64,000 nucleotides of DNA from Actinomycetota bacterium (GTDB lineage: Bacteria > Actinomycetota > Thermoleophilia > BMS3ABIN01), in assembly GCA_023382335.1 (NCBI GenBank), contig JAMCPM010000002.1, forward strand, positions 51,173 through 115,172. The letters run 5' to 3'. Shown here piece after piece: positions 9,612 through 19,016 of the stretch. The stretch's first letter is position 1; each line of letters starts with the position of its first letter. Both the position numbers and the translations under genes were made by a program. The notes below the pieces were generated by a model. That model did no database searches. It saw nothing but the letters and a program-made list of their open reading frames with translations, and had not been told where the DNA came from.

Positions 9612-9756
9612 GGCGCAGGATTATAGAATTGATGAATCCCTCGAAATCGTGGCTATCTCTCTGCTACGTACAACCAAAGTACGATGGAAAAATATTTTGT
9701 ATCAAACTATAGTTGTATATCAATTAATTCCAGCTGGAGTGAAGGGGGAGTAGGAC

Positions 9757-12606
9757 ATGGGTGGGGAAGCCCTGAGGGAGGGGACGCAGGCCGCCGGCGT
9801 AGAGGCTGAAGGCGGCGCCAAATCAGCGCTACCGGGCAAATTGCGGCCTCCACGCCTGCGCCGGACGCTAATGCGGCCGAGGCTGATGCCGCAAAATTAT
9901 CCTAGCAGCAGCCCGCGAGTAATAAATATCTGCGCGGGCCCCGGTTTCGGCAAGACCACGCTCATGGCTCAGATCGCGAAGAATTTCGATGGCAAGAGCG
10001 TCTGGTATCAAGTCGACTCACTGGACCGCGATCCGGCAGTATTTCTTAGACACCTGATTGCCGGCATCGATCATGCCTTGGAAAATAGTGAGTCAACGAT
10101 TCTAACCAGGTTTGGCTGCGCGGCCAATATGGTCCGGGACGACGAAAACATCATCATGATGTTGATCGATGAGATGTCAGAGAATCCGGCGAACCCTCTC
10201 CTTTTTTGCTTCGATGACTTCCACTTATTTGGCCCGGAGGATCGCGTTCCCCAACTGATCGACGTCCTGGCTCAGAATCTGCCGGACCATGCGGGGATGG
10301 TGATAGCTTCCCGTGAAGCTCCGAAACTATCGCTGGGGCGTCTTAGATCTCAAGGGGAGCTCAGCGATCTTCGCGAACCCGACCTCGTGTTTTCGTTTGA
10401 TGAGCTATCTGATTTGATGTGCAACTGGAACCTTAAGACATCCGAGGCAACACTCCATCAGGTTCATCGAAGCACAGAAGGTTGGCCGGCCGGGCTTGTC
10501 TTGATGGAAAATCATCTGCGGTCCAGCGATGAGATCCCGGATTTATTCGCTAATCGCCAGATTCAGCACAACGTCTATGACTACCTGGCTGAGGAAGTAT
10601 TGCAGGCATTACCCGAAGAAACGCAGGATTTTCTGAAACGCGTATCACTTGTGGACCCGATGGAACCCTCAGTATGTTCCGCTGCCTTAAGGATCGAGAG
10701 CGCCGGACGAATGCTTGCCGAAGTCGAGCGCGCAAACCTTTTTACCACCAGCCTCGATGAAATTGACGCGTATCGCTTTCACCCACTTTTCAGAGACTTC
10801 CTGTTATCTTATTTTCGCCGCGAATACGGCGAAGAAGTAAATAAGCTACGGATAGACTTTGCCCACGCCTTTCAACAGGCAGGGAAAAAACGGGAGGCCA
10901 TCCAGCAGTTCCTCAATGCTGATTGCTACAGTGAAGCAATCGAACTCATCGAAGAGATTGGTGAGGAGATGCTCAGCCGGGTAGAGTACAAGAACCTTGA
11001 AGCGTGGTTCGCTTGCCTGGCTCCCGCAAATTTCACTCCGGTACTTAAAATGCTCCATGCATATTCGCTTATTTCTCGAGGGAAGTATTACCAAGCACTT
11101 AATTCCTTTAAATCAACAGAGAGTGAACTGAAGGCCGAAGATTTGTATCTCAAATGCAGGCTCGCAATGGGGATGGCTGAATGTCATCGTGAATTGGGGG
11201 AAAGCGAGAAGGGCATTGAGGTATTGCTGCCATTTCTAGGAAACGATTCATTAGAGCCTGCCCTAAAGTTGGAAGTTGTGTACCGACTATCGGGCTGCTA
11301 CTTGGTGAAATTTGACCTTGAGGGGATCCATGCCTGTAATGAGATTGCCAACAAGATTAGTCGCCAGCAAAATTTATCAGCTCCGAGTTACAAATTTTTG
11401 ATTGCCGTGCAGTGTTTACGGGAGGGTGATTTTCCCACCGCAGAAACGCTGCATAAAAAAATGATTGAGAAAAGTAATTACAGTGGCAGTCAGTGTTTGT
11501 TAATGAATAATCAGGCCTCTTGTCTCATGATGGTAGGAAAATACGAAGAAGCTCTAACTCTTGCTAATAAATGTATTGAGCGAATGAAAAAATTGGGTGA
11601 AATAAAAATGCTTCCGGCAGCCTTAGATACGCTTGGATGCTTACTCGTTGCTTTAGAAAAACAATCGCAGGGATTAGACACTCTAAACGATGCCTTGGAA
11701 GATCTATCGGAGATCGAACATAAGCGAACTGATCAACAGGCCGGGATTATTTGCCATTTAGGGACAAATGCGCGGCGTCAGGCAAATTATGCTAGAGCAA
11801 TTGAATGCCACAAGAGAACGATTTCCATAGCTGAGTCATCCAATGAATTGTATGAAATGGCAATGGGTTGGGCTAACCTCGGATGCGACCTAACACGCAA
11901 GAAGCTTTACTACCAGGCAGGTACAGCCTTTAGAAAGTCGATGAAACTTGCGGTGAAATATAATTTGCGATATGTAAAAACTTTTATTGAATTTGGCAGT
12001 GCATGGTTGGCGAACATGCAAAACAATGAAAAGAATGAAATTAAATATTTATGCTCTACTCTCAAAAGAGCGCGGAAATATCAACATAACCACTTCATTA
12101 TTCAAGAAGGCAAGATTTCAATGCCCTTATTTTCAACTGCCCTCGAACACAATATTGAGGTCGATTATGTTTGCTGGATCCTAGAAAAAATCGGTCCAGA
12201 ATCATTGTCTGCGTTCGAGCCAGTTCTTGGTCATCAGGATTCATCTGTGAGGGCGAAGATTGCCGCTTCAGTGGGAAATATCGGAACAAATAACGCAATA
12301 ACCCTATTAAGGCGTATGCGTTACGACCCTGACGAACATGTTGCTGAAATTGTGAGAAATTCTTTGCATATATTAAGAAAGAGCATGAATTCGCCGCTTG
12401 AGTTGCTTACGTCTAGAGAGGCTGAAGTTCTCAAGTGGCTATCAAATGGTATGTCCAATTGCCAAATTGCCTCGAAGCTCTTCATAACCGAGCGTACTGT
12501 AAAAACTCATGTAGCAAAGATTTTCCGAAAGCTTGGTTTCACCAACCGAATCGATGCGGCTCTTTATTTCAAGCAATTTGAGGAAGATGATCCTCAGGAA
12601 GCATAA
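9757..12606 (+). CDS. MalT/LAL-type LuxR-family transcriptional regulator
   Basis: The 949-residue protein is a large ATP-binding LuxR regulator. A STAND/NB-ARC-like ATPase domain has Walker A GPGFGKTT at 61-68 and Walker B LLFCFDD at 148-154. A long helical TPR-like middle region (about 360-780) follows, then a HEAT-like segment (about 805-870, with DSSVRAKIAASVGNIG). The C-terminal LuxR helix-turn-helix runs LTSREAEVLKWLSNGMSN through TVKTHVAKIFRKLG. Such proteins integrate an inducer with ATP to activate genes. The start follows GAAGGGGGAGTAGGAC. Codons over about 11.3-12.5 kb are clearly AT-richer than in neighbouring genes, which hints at transfer or relaxed selection. The target may be the adjacent RNA or the HD-GYP operon, but this is unproven. 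Confidence 0.85.
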   Translation: MGGEALREGTQAAGVEAEGGAKSALPGKLRPPRLRRTLMRPRLMPQNYPSSSPRVINICAGPGFGKTTLMAQIAKNFDGKSVWYQVDSLDRDPAVFLRHLIAGIDHALENSESTILTRFGCAANMVRDDENIIMMLIDEMSENPANPLLFCFDDFHLFGPEDRVPQLIDVLAQNLPDHAGMVIASREAPKLSLGRLRSQGELSDLREPDLVFSFDELSDLMCNWNLKTSEATLHQVHRSTEGWPAGLVLMENHLRSSDEIPDLFANRQIQHNVYDYLAEEVLQALPEETQDFLKRVSLVDPMEPSVCSAALRIESAGRMLAEVERANLFTTSLDEIDAYRFHPLFRDFLLSYFRREYGEEVNKLRIDFAHAFQQAGKKREAIQQFLNADCYSEAIELIEEIGEEMLSRVEYKNLEAWFACLAPANFTPVLKMLHAYSLISRGKYYQALNSFKSTESELKAEDLYLKCRLAMGMAECHRELGESEKGIEVLLPFLGNDSLEPALKLEVVYRLSGCYLVKFDLEGIHACNEIANKISRQQNLSAPSYKFLIAVQCLREGDFPTAETLHKKMIEKSNYSGSQCLLMNNQASCLMMVGKYEEALTLANKCIERMKKLGEIKMLPAALDTLGCLLVALEKQSQGLDTLNDALEDLSEIEHKRTDQQAGIICHLGTNARRQANYARAIECHKRTISIAESSNELYEMAMGWANLGCDLTRKKLYYQAGTAFRKSMKLAVKYNLRYVKTFIEFGSAWLANMQNNEKNEIKYLCSTLKRARKYQHNHFIIQEGKISMPLFSTALEHNIEVDYVCWILEKIGPESLSAFEPVLGHQDSSVRAKIAASVGNIGTNNAITLLRRMRYDPDEHVAEIVRNSLHILRKSMNSPLELLTSREAEVLKWLSNGMSNCQIASKLFITERTVKTHVAKIFRKLGFTNRIDAALYFKQFEEDDPQEA

Positions 12607-12626
12607 AGATACAACCAAAGGCCGAT

Positions 12627-12653
12627 TTGCATCGAATTTTTTCGTGTTAGAAT
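12627..12653 (+). promoter_or_regulatory. Weak promoter-like sequence before the structured RNA
   Basis: TTGCAT (12627-12632) and TAGAAT (12648-12653) are separated by 15 bases (16 if TTTGCA is used). It lies just after the LuxR stop and would drive a plus-strand RNA from about 12660. Confidence 0.35.
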
Positions 12654-12659
12654 GGCCAA

Positions 12660-12885
12660 GCTGAATCGCCGAAATTGTCATTTCGGCGCTCGGGAGGTAG
12701 GGGAGGACTAGATACAAAGGGAAGTGGGTTTTGAGACTACCTGGTGACTTCGCCCAGCGGTTATCGGGTCTCGGGCAGGCCGATCTACGCTTCTGCAGTG
12801 GGACGGTGAGAGTGGGGAACTACCAAACAGCGGAAGTGAGATGAGGAGTGGGAGATAGTAGATCGGCTGGGGTGTATCTAAATTT
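12660..12885 (+). ncRNA. Candidate multibranched structured RNA
   Basis: Nested inverted repeats suggest a folded RNA. A leading hairpin GCCGAAAT/ATTTCGGC is at 12668-12687. A closing helix AGATAC (12710-12715) pairs with GTATCT (12874-12879). Inside it, GAGAC/GTCTC (12733-12737 with 12768-12772) caps CTGG/CCAG. A perfect 10-bp helix GCCGATCTAC (12779-12788) pairs with GTAGATCGGC (12858-12867) and is extended by an 8-bp helix (12789-12796 with 12830-12837). I recognise no known class. It lies between convergent genes, so the strand is not certain; the promoter-like sequence favours plus. Confidence 0.5.
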
Positions 12886-14281
12886 CTTCTGCGCGTGCGC
12901 GAAGATCGTCCAACTTAAGGGCAGGCCGGCCTTTTCGGAATTCATTGAGAAAGTCGGCCTTGCTTCCCTCCCTATAACTTAAATCTTCGTTTTTAAGCAG
13001 CTGAGCCATGACCTCGACGTACTTAGGATCGAGTTGCGTTCCGGCAACTTTTCTCAGGATTATTAGTGCTTCGAAGGGTCCCTTAGCTGGACGATATGGT
13101 CTGTCCGATGTCAGTGCATGGTAAGTATCTGCAACTGCCAGCATCCGACTCAGCTCAGGAATCTCATTACCTTTGATGCCGGCTGGATAACCGCCGCCAT
13201 CAAAATGTTCCTGATGGTGCCGGATAATATCTGCAATCTCTTTATGTGTCGCGAGCTGCGACAAAACATCTGCAGCTGTTGTGGGATGTTCCTTAATCTG
13301 CTCCCATTCCTTCGCAGTTAATTCTCCCTCTTTTCTCAGTACGGAGTCAGGAGTTCCCACCTTGCCAAGATCGTGCAGTAATCCTGCCATGTGCGCGCTA
13401 CGCTGCTCATCCTCAGACATGCCCATCATTCGGGCCATGTCTCGGCAATACATGGCTACACCAGCGGAATGGCTAGCTGTATAGTGGTCCTTGCTATCCA
13501 GCAGCATAATTAAGGCGCCTGCCAAGCCGATGTTCATATCCATCAAGTCTTCAGAAAGCTTTGTCTGTTCCGCTAACAGTTCTTTTTGTTGCACTAGCAG
13601 CTTATATACGTGCTGGCTAGCGAATATCGGGATAAAGAACAAAGCGGCTGCAGCAATGCCAGCCTTACTATAGACAGCGGCAATAACAATACCCACCCCA
13701 AGAATTAGAAGTTGGGAGGGAAGAGCACGTAAAAAGTTATTCTTCCATAACGTGATTATTTTTTGTTTGTAAAGGAGGGCGGCACCTATTGAGGTAAATG
13801 AAAAATCGGTCGTCTCCCATAAGAGTCCAATTAGAATTCCTGTAACAACAAACCCGATCGTGATATCCGAGATTGGCATTGTGTATCCAAATGGTGCTTT
13901 AAGAAATTCGAAGAGCTCCGCGACGAGCATTACTGATACCGCGCTGGAGGCAAACATGAACACAACTTTTAGAAAGCGTTTTCCTCGGCTGATCGCAAGG
14001 ATACTGATGCTAGCAATGATTGCGCTCTCTGCGGGGCCAAGAAAGAAAATGCCAAGAAGGACGGGAAGATTGGCGCTACTGACATAAACGCGCTTAGAAA
14101 ACTGAACTGACTGAGTCTCAGCCATCCAGGCGATCGATGTCAGAATAACGGTCTGAGTAATGATGTCACTCGACCATGATGATTGAGAAGAGAAATAGAA
14201 GAAGAGGGCACCGGCGGTTGCGCTCAGAAGAACGGTCATCCCGACCAGAATGAATTGCCTGGTGCGGTCGCTGTCAGCCAT
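12878..14281 (-). CDS. Membrane-bound HD-GYP domain protein, probable c-di-GMP phosphodiesterase
   Basis: The 467-residue protein has about seven hydrophobic segments in residues 10-225 (a MASE-like membrane sensor), a short linker helix, then an HD-GYP domain. The HD pair is at 303-304 (LLHDLGKVGTP) and the family signature HHQEHFDGGGYPAG begins at 355, with the GYP motif intact. HD-GYP proteins typically hydrolyse c-di-GMP to pGpG or GMP. The start ATG follows GGGAGGGTACCG. A 25-residue peptide ORF lies 136 bp upstream on the same strand. Its 3' end overlaps the closing helix of the candidate RNA. It could oppose the GEMM riboswitch-controlled pilin system at 57 kb. Confidence 0.85.
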   Translation of the reverse strand: MADSDRTRQFILVGMTVLLSATAGALFFYFSSQSSWSSDIITQTVILTSIAWMAETQSVQFSKRVYVSSANLPVLLGIFFLGPAESAIIASISILAISRGKRFLKVVFMFASSAVSVMLVAELFEFLKAPFGYTMPISDITIGFVVTGILIGLLWETTDFSFTSIGAALLYKQKIITLWKNNFLRALPSQLLILGVGIVIAAVYSKAGIAAAALFFIPIFASQHVYKLLVQQKELLAEQTKLSEDLMDMNIGLAGALIMLLDSKDHYTASHSAGVAMYCRDMARMMGMSEDEQRSAHMAGLLHDLGKVGTPDSVLRKEGELTAKEWEQIKEHPTTAADVLSQLATHKEIADIIRHHQEHFDGGGYPAGIKGNEIPELSRMLAVADTYHALTSDRPYRPAKGPFEALIILRKVAGTQLDPKYVEVMAQLLKNEDLSYREGSKADFLNEFRKGRPALKLDDLRARAEEI

Positions 14282-14417
14282 CGGTACCCTCCCTACAGTA
14301 GTCGATGATGTGGCGCCGCAGCCCGTAAACCTGGACAGCCCGCGCGGCCGAGTGGTCGCATTATAGCAACCCTAAGTATCGACTGGAAGGTTATTCGTCT
14401 TTATTTTTGCAGCAGCC

Positions 14418-14495
14418 TTAGAGGTGCCACCTGCCGCCGCTAGCCGCTAACAGCATTGCCAGCGCTGTAATTGCTCCAAAAATCTTTGTTTTCAT
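14418..14495 (-). CDS. Short secreted-peptide ORF (25 residues)
   Basis: The ORF has a very strong ribosome site (TAGGAGGTGATC) eight to twelve bases before its ATG. The product reads as a miniature signal peptide: MKTK, a hydrophobic core IFGAITALAMLLAAS, and a hydrophilic tail GGRWHL. Export and cleavage after the Ala-Ala-Ser region would release a six- or seven-residue tail, the architecture of pheromone precursors. No homologue is known to me. It lies upstream of and co-directional with the HD-GYP gene and near two LuxR-type regulators. It may instead be a regulatory leader peptide. Confidence 0.5.
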   Translation of the reverse strand: MKTKIFGAITALAMLLAASGGRWHL

Positions 14496-14939
14496 TGCTG
14501 ATCACCTCCTACCTGTCGCCCAGCTTTAACCCCTAGGAACCAAGGCTGAGAAAGGGTTTGGTACCCTCAGCCCTCCGCATTGCCACTCTCCCACCGCAGC
14601 TTGAGTGGCTCGTCCCACCACGACCGATGTGGTCCTGATGCGACATGTGGCAAGAGTCTAAAGGCAGGTGAATTGGTTTGGTACGTATGAAGTGATAGTA
14701 AAGGGATGGGGTAAAGGACGGTTTGAAGCCTAAAGGGACTGCAATAGCTTGTTTTACTAAAAAAGCCGTTGTGCAGGTCTATTCCGCACGGGGAGCGGCG
14801 TTGTGAATCACGCCTTGAGTCTGGACCTCAGCTTGAGCTGGTGTGGGGATGGTTAATGCAAGGCTTTAAGCAACGCGGGCTGGAACCCGGGTGGGAAGCA
14901 GGATCGAGCTACTGCCGCAGCCCGTAGCTAGCTGCCACC
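14496..14939. other. 444-base intergenic region with hairpins
   Basis: No protein gene is visible. Near the peptide ORF a bulged hairpin GGCTGAG..GGGT / ACCCTCAGCC lies at 14544-14572, so on the minus strand it falls in the peptide's 5' leader. Around 14868-14937, nested repeats CGGGCTG/CAGCCCG and GGGTGG/CCACCC lie just 3' of the V4R-GGDEF gene, without a clear T-tract. Confidence 0.4.
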
Positions 14940-17042
14940 CTATAAAAGACGGGTCTGTCCGTCGGGGCCGAGGTCCTGGCGCAGATAATAGTTCGCCGCC
15001 TCGGTGCGGTTGGAAACACTCAACTTCTGGTAGATGTTCGCCAGATGGAAGCGGACCGTGTTCACGGTGATGAATAATTCGTTGGATATCTGGGCGTTCG
15101 ACTTGCCTTCCGCCACCAGCCGCAGTACCTCGATCTCGCGTTCGGATAGTTCCTCCAGCAGGCGGCGGTTCTTGTTGAGCTCCTTCATCGCTTCCTGCAC
15201 TTCACCCGGAAGGACGGTCTTGCCCTCGAATATCCGCGTCAACGCCGACATCACTTCCTTGGGAGCCGAGTCCTGCATGACCACCCCGTCCACGGCGTAA
15301 TCGGCGGCCAGCTTGATCACGTCCTGGTCCACGTCAGCGGCAAACGCCGAGAATTTGCAGGGAAGGTTCTGTTTTTGCATCAGCTTCAGCACCGCGAAAT
15401 CGCCATCTGTCGCCATCTCCATATCCGCGAAGATGAGATCCGGCCGCTGATCCGACACCACCAGCGGCAGGCGGCCGGCATCGGAGACTTCGGCCACGAT
15501 CTCGAATCCTTCGGCGTCGCCGAAAACATGCCGTATACCCGCCATTAAGAGCGGGCTGCTCGAGGCTATTACCACGGATGCCACGGGTTTCTCGAGCGCG
15601 GTCGGGTCAGAAACCTCCGCTCTCACCGTAGCGCTGGAATCGCTGCCGCCACTTCCTTGGCGGTCTGGCTGCGCACCGGTAACTTCACTGCGAGCCTCGC
15701 CAGCTCCAGCCCTTTCATCTGTTCCGCTTTTTCCAGGGGTCTCAGCCATTCGAGCTGCGGCTCCATCTGCTGCCGCCTTGCCGTCGCCTTCCGTCCGCCG
15801 TGCCACTTGCGCCCTGCCTTTGCCCAGCGACTTGGCCAGGTATACCGCCGACCGGGCGCTGTCAAAAAGCCCGTGCACACTCTCGGCGTGGACGGGGAAT
15901 GTGGAAAAGCCGATGCTCGCCGAGATCCTTGCGGCCACGTCGACGTACTCGGCCGCCGCCAGGACCTGGGTGGACAGCCGCCTGGCTACAACATGGGCGC
16001 CGTCGGCGCCGGTTTCGGACAGGAGCAGGGCGAACTCGTCCTCACCGTGGTGCCAGAGAAAATCTTCGGTCCTGCAGCCTCGGCTGAGAGCGGCGCCGAC
16101 CGCCTTGATCACCTGGTCGCCGGCGGCCCGGCCGTGAGTATCGTTGATCCTTCCCAGGTCATCCAGGTCGACGTACATGAACGTGAGCTGCCGCCCGTGC
16201 CTGCGCGACCGGGACAGCTCGCGCGCCACCAGGTCCATGAACCAGCTCTGCAGGCTGCCTTTCGCCAGACCGCTACCGTGCGGCAAACCGCTAAAGCCGG
16301 CACCGGCGATCCCCCCGTCAGCACCGGAACCTGTTATCGCGGGCATCACCGGCACGAACCTGGCGCTGGCGCCGGTTCTGTCGGCGACGGCTTCAAATCG
16401 GCAGCTCGACGCGCCCCTGGACTGGCAGTCGGTCTCCGCGGTGGAGACGGGCACGCCGACGATCAGCTCCAGGGCGCCGTCGATCAACCCTCGCTCCATA
16501 TCGCATCCCTGAGAGCTCACCGCCGATGATGCCTTGGCTCCGGAAGAAGTAAAAAGCGTGACGATTATGCGGTCTCGGCTGACTTCCAGCTCCAGCCTTC
16601 CCATTCCGAAATCACGGAACAGGGCGATCAGCCGCTCGTTGCTGGACACACCCAGTCTTGCCGCGAGTTTCTTTACTGACGGATAGGACAGGGGCGCGTC
16701 GCTGGATCCTGGATCTCCTGGTGATGCGGCCAGTTGCAACAAGCGGTAAAGGTAGAGTTGAGAGCTATGGAAGCTGCTTCCGCCACGTGCGGAAACGGAT
16801 TCGTCGCTGGGAAAGGGGTCCACGTCTGTGGGCTTCAGGAGAGGTAAACAGTGGCGGTTTGAACCATTAGCCCGGCAAGGAGAGCTGGAAATCCGTGCAA
16901 CCATGCAATCGGTTTCGCCATATCCGGTCTCAAGGCCGCCACCTTTTGTATTTTTAGGACAGGAACGTGATAACAAAGGCAATTTTACTACCGGCCTCCA
17001 CCCATTACAATCGCTGGGTCGATGACCAGTCGAGCCTGCCAT
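14940..17042 (-). CDS. V4R-GGDEF-receiver-LuxR multidomain regulator, degenerate GGDEF
   Basis: Residue numbers follow the longest frame (700). A V4R-type small-molecule domain occupies about 120-220 ([13 protein letters not shown], with C180, C206 and C214). A GGDEF domain lies at about 270-415, but its signature is G-E-D-E-F (333-337) instead of GGDEF/GGEEF, so cyclase activity is doubtful. A receiver-like domain (about 486-615) keeps Asp540 but has SSS in place of the acidic pair and lacks the conserved Lys. A LuxR helix-turn-helix sits at 632-690 ([18 protein letters not shown]). It probably works as a ligand-responsive transcription factor. The start is uncertain: the N-terminal 60 residues look low-quality, and Met47 (16904) is an alternative. 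Confidence 0.8.
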   Translation of the reverse strand: MAGSTGHRPSDCNGWRPVVKLPLLSRSCPKNTKGGGLETGYGETDCMVARISSSPCRANGSNRHCLPLLKPTDVDPFPSDESVSARGGSSFHSSQLYLYRLLQLAASPGDPGSSDAPLSYPSVKKLAARLGVSSNERLIALFRDFGMGRLELEVSRDRIIVTLFTSSGAKASSAVSSQGCDMERGLIDGALELIVGVPVSTAETDCQSRGASSCRFEAVADRTGASARFVPVMPAITGSGADGGIAGAGFSGLPHGSGLAKGSLQSWFMDLVARELSRSRRHGRQLTFMYVDLDDLGRINDTHGRAAGDQVIKAVGAALSRGCRTEDFLWHHGEDEFALLLSETGADGAHVVARRLSTQVLAAAEYVDVAARISASIGFSTFPVHAESVHGLFDSARSAVYLAKSLGKGRAQVARRTEGDGKAAADGAAARMAETPGKSGTDERAGAGEARSEVTGAQPDRQGSGGSDSSATVRAEVSDPTALEKPVASVVIASSSPLLMAGIRHVFGDAEGFEIVAEVSDAGRLPLVVSDQRPDLIFADMEMATDGDFAVLKLMQKQNLPCKFSAFAADVDQDVIKLAADYAVDGVVMQDSAPKEVMSALTRIFEGKTVLPGEVQEAMKELNKNRRLLEELSEREIEVLRLVAEGKSNAQISNELFITVNTVRFHLANIYQKLSVSNRTEAANYYLRQDLGPDGQTRLL

Positions 17043-17384
17043 CCCCGGCCGGGCTCCGATAATTTCGCCGCAGCTTCGGAGTACATGAGGGCATTTTGCG
17101 CGCGGCCAAGGCGTGCGGCCTTCGGCATTATGTAAATTTCCAGCAGGAATCTGGTAAAGCAGTGTCGAAATAAATAGGTCACCCCGTCCATATGGACGGG
17201 TATTAGTTATGTCTAGCCCTGGTCACACGCTTCCATCTCCAAACGGCACCAAACGCGTTCCAAAAGCAGGATTTGACACGCGGTCGTATAAATAGTGCAA
17301 GGTTGGGAGGGACCGCATGCGGTCGCGGGCCGCTCCAATATTGGATTCCCTGAACACACCATCAAAAACTGGTAGGAGGGTACC
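17043..17384. other. Divergent intergenic region upstream of the oligopeptide operon
   Basis: No protein gene is evident. It holds a perfect 18-bp palindrome at 17183-17200 and the operon's ribosome site (AGGAGGGTACC) at its right end. No riboswitch is recognised. Confidence 0.45.
17183..17200. promoter_or_regulatory. Perfect 18-bp palindrome, possible operator
   Basis: CCCGTCCATATGGACGGG is its own reverse complement. It lies about 185 bp before the oppA-like start and about 140 bp before the divergent regulator gene, a position that suits a dimeric repressor. The binding protein is unknown; a LuxR-type regulator is a guess. Confidence 0.4.
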
Positions 17385-18992
17385 GTGCGCAATTGCATAA
17401 AAAGATTTTCCGGTTTTGCGTTCCTGGCAGCATTGTTTGTCATCGTCGTTGTGGCAATTCCAGCGATCGGCTGCGGCGACTCCCAGTCGCAGGGTGGAAC
17501 TTTCACCTATGCGGAATCAAGCGACCCACCTTCACTCGATCCCGCCCTCGCGGAAGAAACGGTCGGCGGCAATATCGACCGCTATCTGTTTGACGGTCTG
17601 ATCCGCTATGACTCAAAGACCAGCGAAGTTCAGCCTGCGGTGGCGGAGAGCTGGGACACCAATGAGGACGCAACCGTCTACACCTTCCATCTGCGCGGCG
17701 GGGTCAAGTTCAGCGACGGCAGCGATGTCACCGCCAACGATTTCGTTTACAGCTGGACCCGCGCCCTGACTCCCGAGACCCAGTCTTCCATGGCTCAGGA
17801 GATCTTCATGCCGGTCATGGGTGCTGCGGCGGTCGCCAACGGCCAAGCCAAGAGCATCACCGGGGTTGAGGCGATCGACAGCCGTACGCTCAAGGTCACC
17901 CTTGAACGTCCCATGGCCGATTTCGTGACCCTGCTCGGCCACCCCGTCGCGTCGCCGGTGCCGCAGAAAGCGGTTGAGGACAAGAGCGTCAGTTTCGCTG
18001 AGAAGCCGACCGGCAACGGCCCCTTTATGGTCAAATCCTGGACGCATGACGACAGCGTCGTCCTGGTGAAGAATCCTAACTATTACGGCAGCGCCGGCAG
18101 TCTCGATACGGTCACGGTCAAGATCATTCCCAATCCCGCGACCGCCATCGCCGAGCTTAAAGCCGGCAATGTCGACGCTGTCAGGGAGATTCCCCCGGGG
18201 CAGACGGATAGCCTGAAGAGCGACAGCTCCGTCAAGTTCTTCCAGGGATCATCGGATTCGGTTCGCTACATGGCTTTTGATATCAGCAAACCGCCTTTTG
18301 ACAACGTCAAGGTGCGCGAGGCGTTCGCCGCCGCCATCGACCGCGAAACCATCGCCAACAAGGTCCTGCAGGGGCAGGAGGCTCCGGCTGACGGCTTGGT
18401 GCCAACATCTGTTCCGGGACATCAAAACGGCGCGCTCGCGATCAGCTTCGACCCGGAAAAAGCCAAGAGCCTTCTGGCCGACGCCGGATATCCCGGCGGC
18501 AGCGGTCTTCCACCGGTAACGCTCAACTATCCCGGCGCGGGAACAGCGGCCGACGCGGCCCAGGCGATCCAGTCGCAGCTTAAGACTGTGGGCATTCCTG
18601 TTGAACTCAACGGTGTCGACCCCGGGGTGTTCGGCGAGCAGATGGGCCGCGGCAGCTTTGCCCTCTTCCTGATTCCCTGGCAGGGTGACGCGCCCAACAT
18701 CGATTCATATGTGTTCCCGCTGTTTGCTTCCGAGAACATAGGCGCAACCAATGTTTTCCAATATAACAATCCGGCCGTCGACCAGTTGCTGGTCGATGCC
18801 CGTTCCAACACCGATGCGAACGCGCGCACGGGCATCTACAATGACGCCGAGCGCAAGATAATCGCAGAATGGCCAGCCGTGCCTGTTACCTTCGGCATGC
18901 AGACGATGGCGTACGCGCCGAGGGTCACCAACTTTGCTGTGACGCCTCTGGGAGACATTGCCCTGACCGACATAACCGTGTCCAACCAATAG
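17385..18992 (+). CDS. Oligopeptide ABC transporter substrate-binding lipoprotein
   Basis: The 535-residue protein belongs to the SBP_bac_5/OppA family. An N-terminal hydrophobic stretch ends in a lipobox-like PAIGC (cysteine near residue 30). The mature start contains SDPPSLDPALA, typical of OppA/DppA, and the family motif YTFHLRGGVKFSDG lies near residue 100. It should be anchored on the outer membrane face and deliver peptides to the downstream permeases. GTG start with AGGAGGGTACC directly upstream. It heads a five-gene operon (oppABCDF order). Peptide preference cannot be read from sequence, and nickel or other ligands are possible in this family. Confidence 0.9.
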   Translation: MRNCIKRFSGFAFLAALFVIVVVAIPAIGCGDSQSQGGTFTYAESSDPPSLDPALAEETVGGNIDRYLFDGLIRYDSKTSEVQPAVAESWDTNEDATVYTFHLRGGVKFSDGSDVTANDFVYSWTRALTPETQSSMAQEIFMPVMGAAAVANGQAKSITGVEAIDSRTLKVTLERPMADFVTLLGHPVASPVPQKAVEDKSVSFAEKPTGNGPFMVKSWTHDDSVVLVKNPNYYGSAGSLDTVTVKIIPNPATAIAELKAGNVDAVREIPPGQTDSLKSDSSVKFFQGSSDSVRYMAFDISKPPFDNVKVREAFAAAIDRETIANKVLQGQEAPADGLVPTSVPGHQNGALAISFDPEKAKSLLADAGYPGGSGLPPVTLNYPGAGTAADAAQAIQSQLKTVGIPVELNGVDPGVFGEQMGRGSFALFLIPWQGDAPNIDSYVFPLFASENIGATNVFQYNNPAVDQLLVDARSNTDANARTGIYNDAERKIIAEWPAVPVTFGMQTMAYAPRVTNFAVTPLGDIALTDITVSNQ

Positions 18993-19016
18993 CCGGCGCA
19001 CGCAGGAGGGGTTACC

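Noticed and set aside
15657..16529. 290-codon plus-strand frame opposite the V4R-GGDEF gene
   Set aside because: No domain or start signal; the minus strand frame has four recognisable domains.
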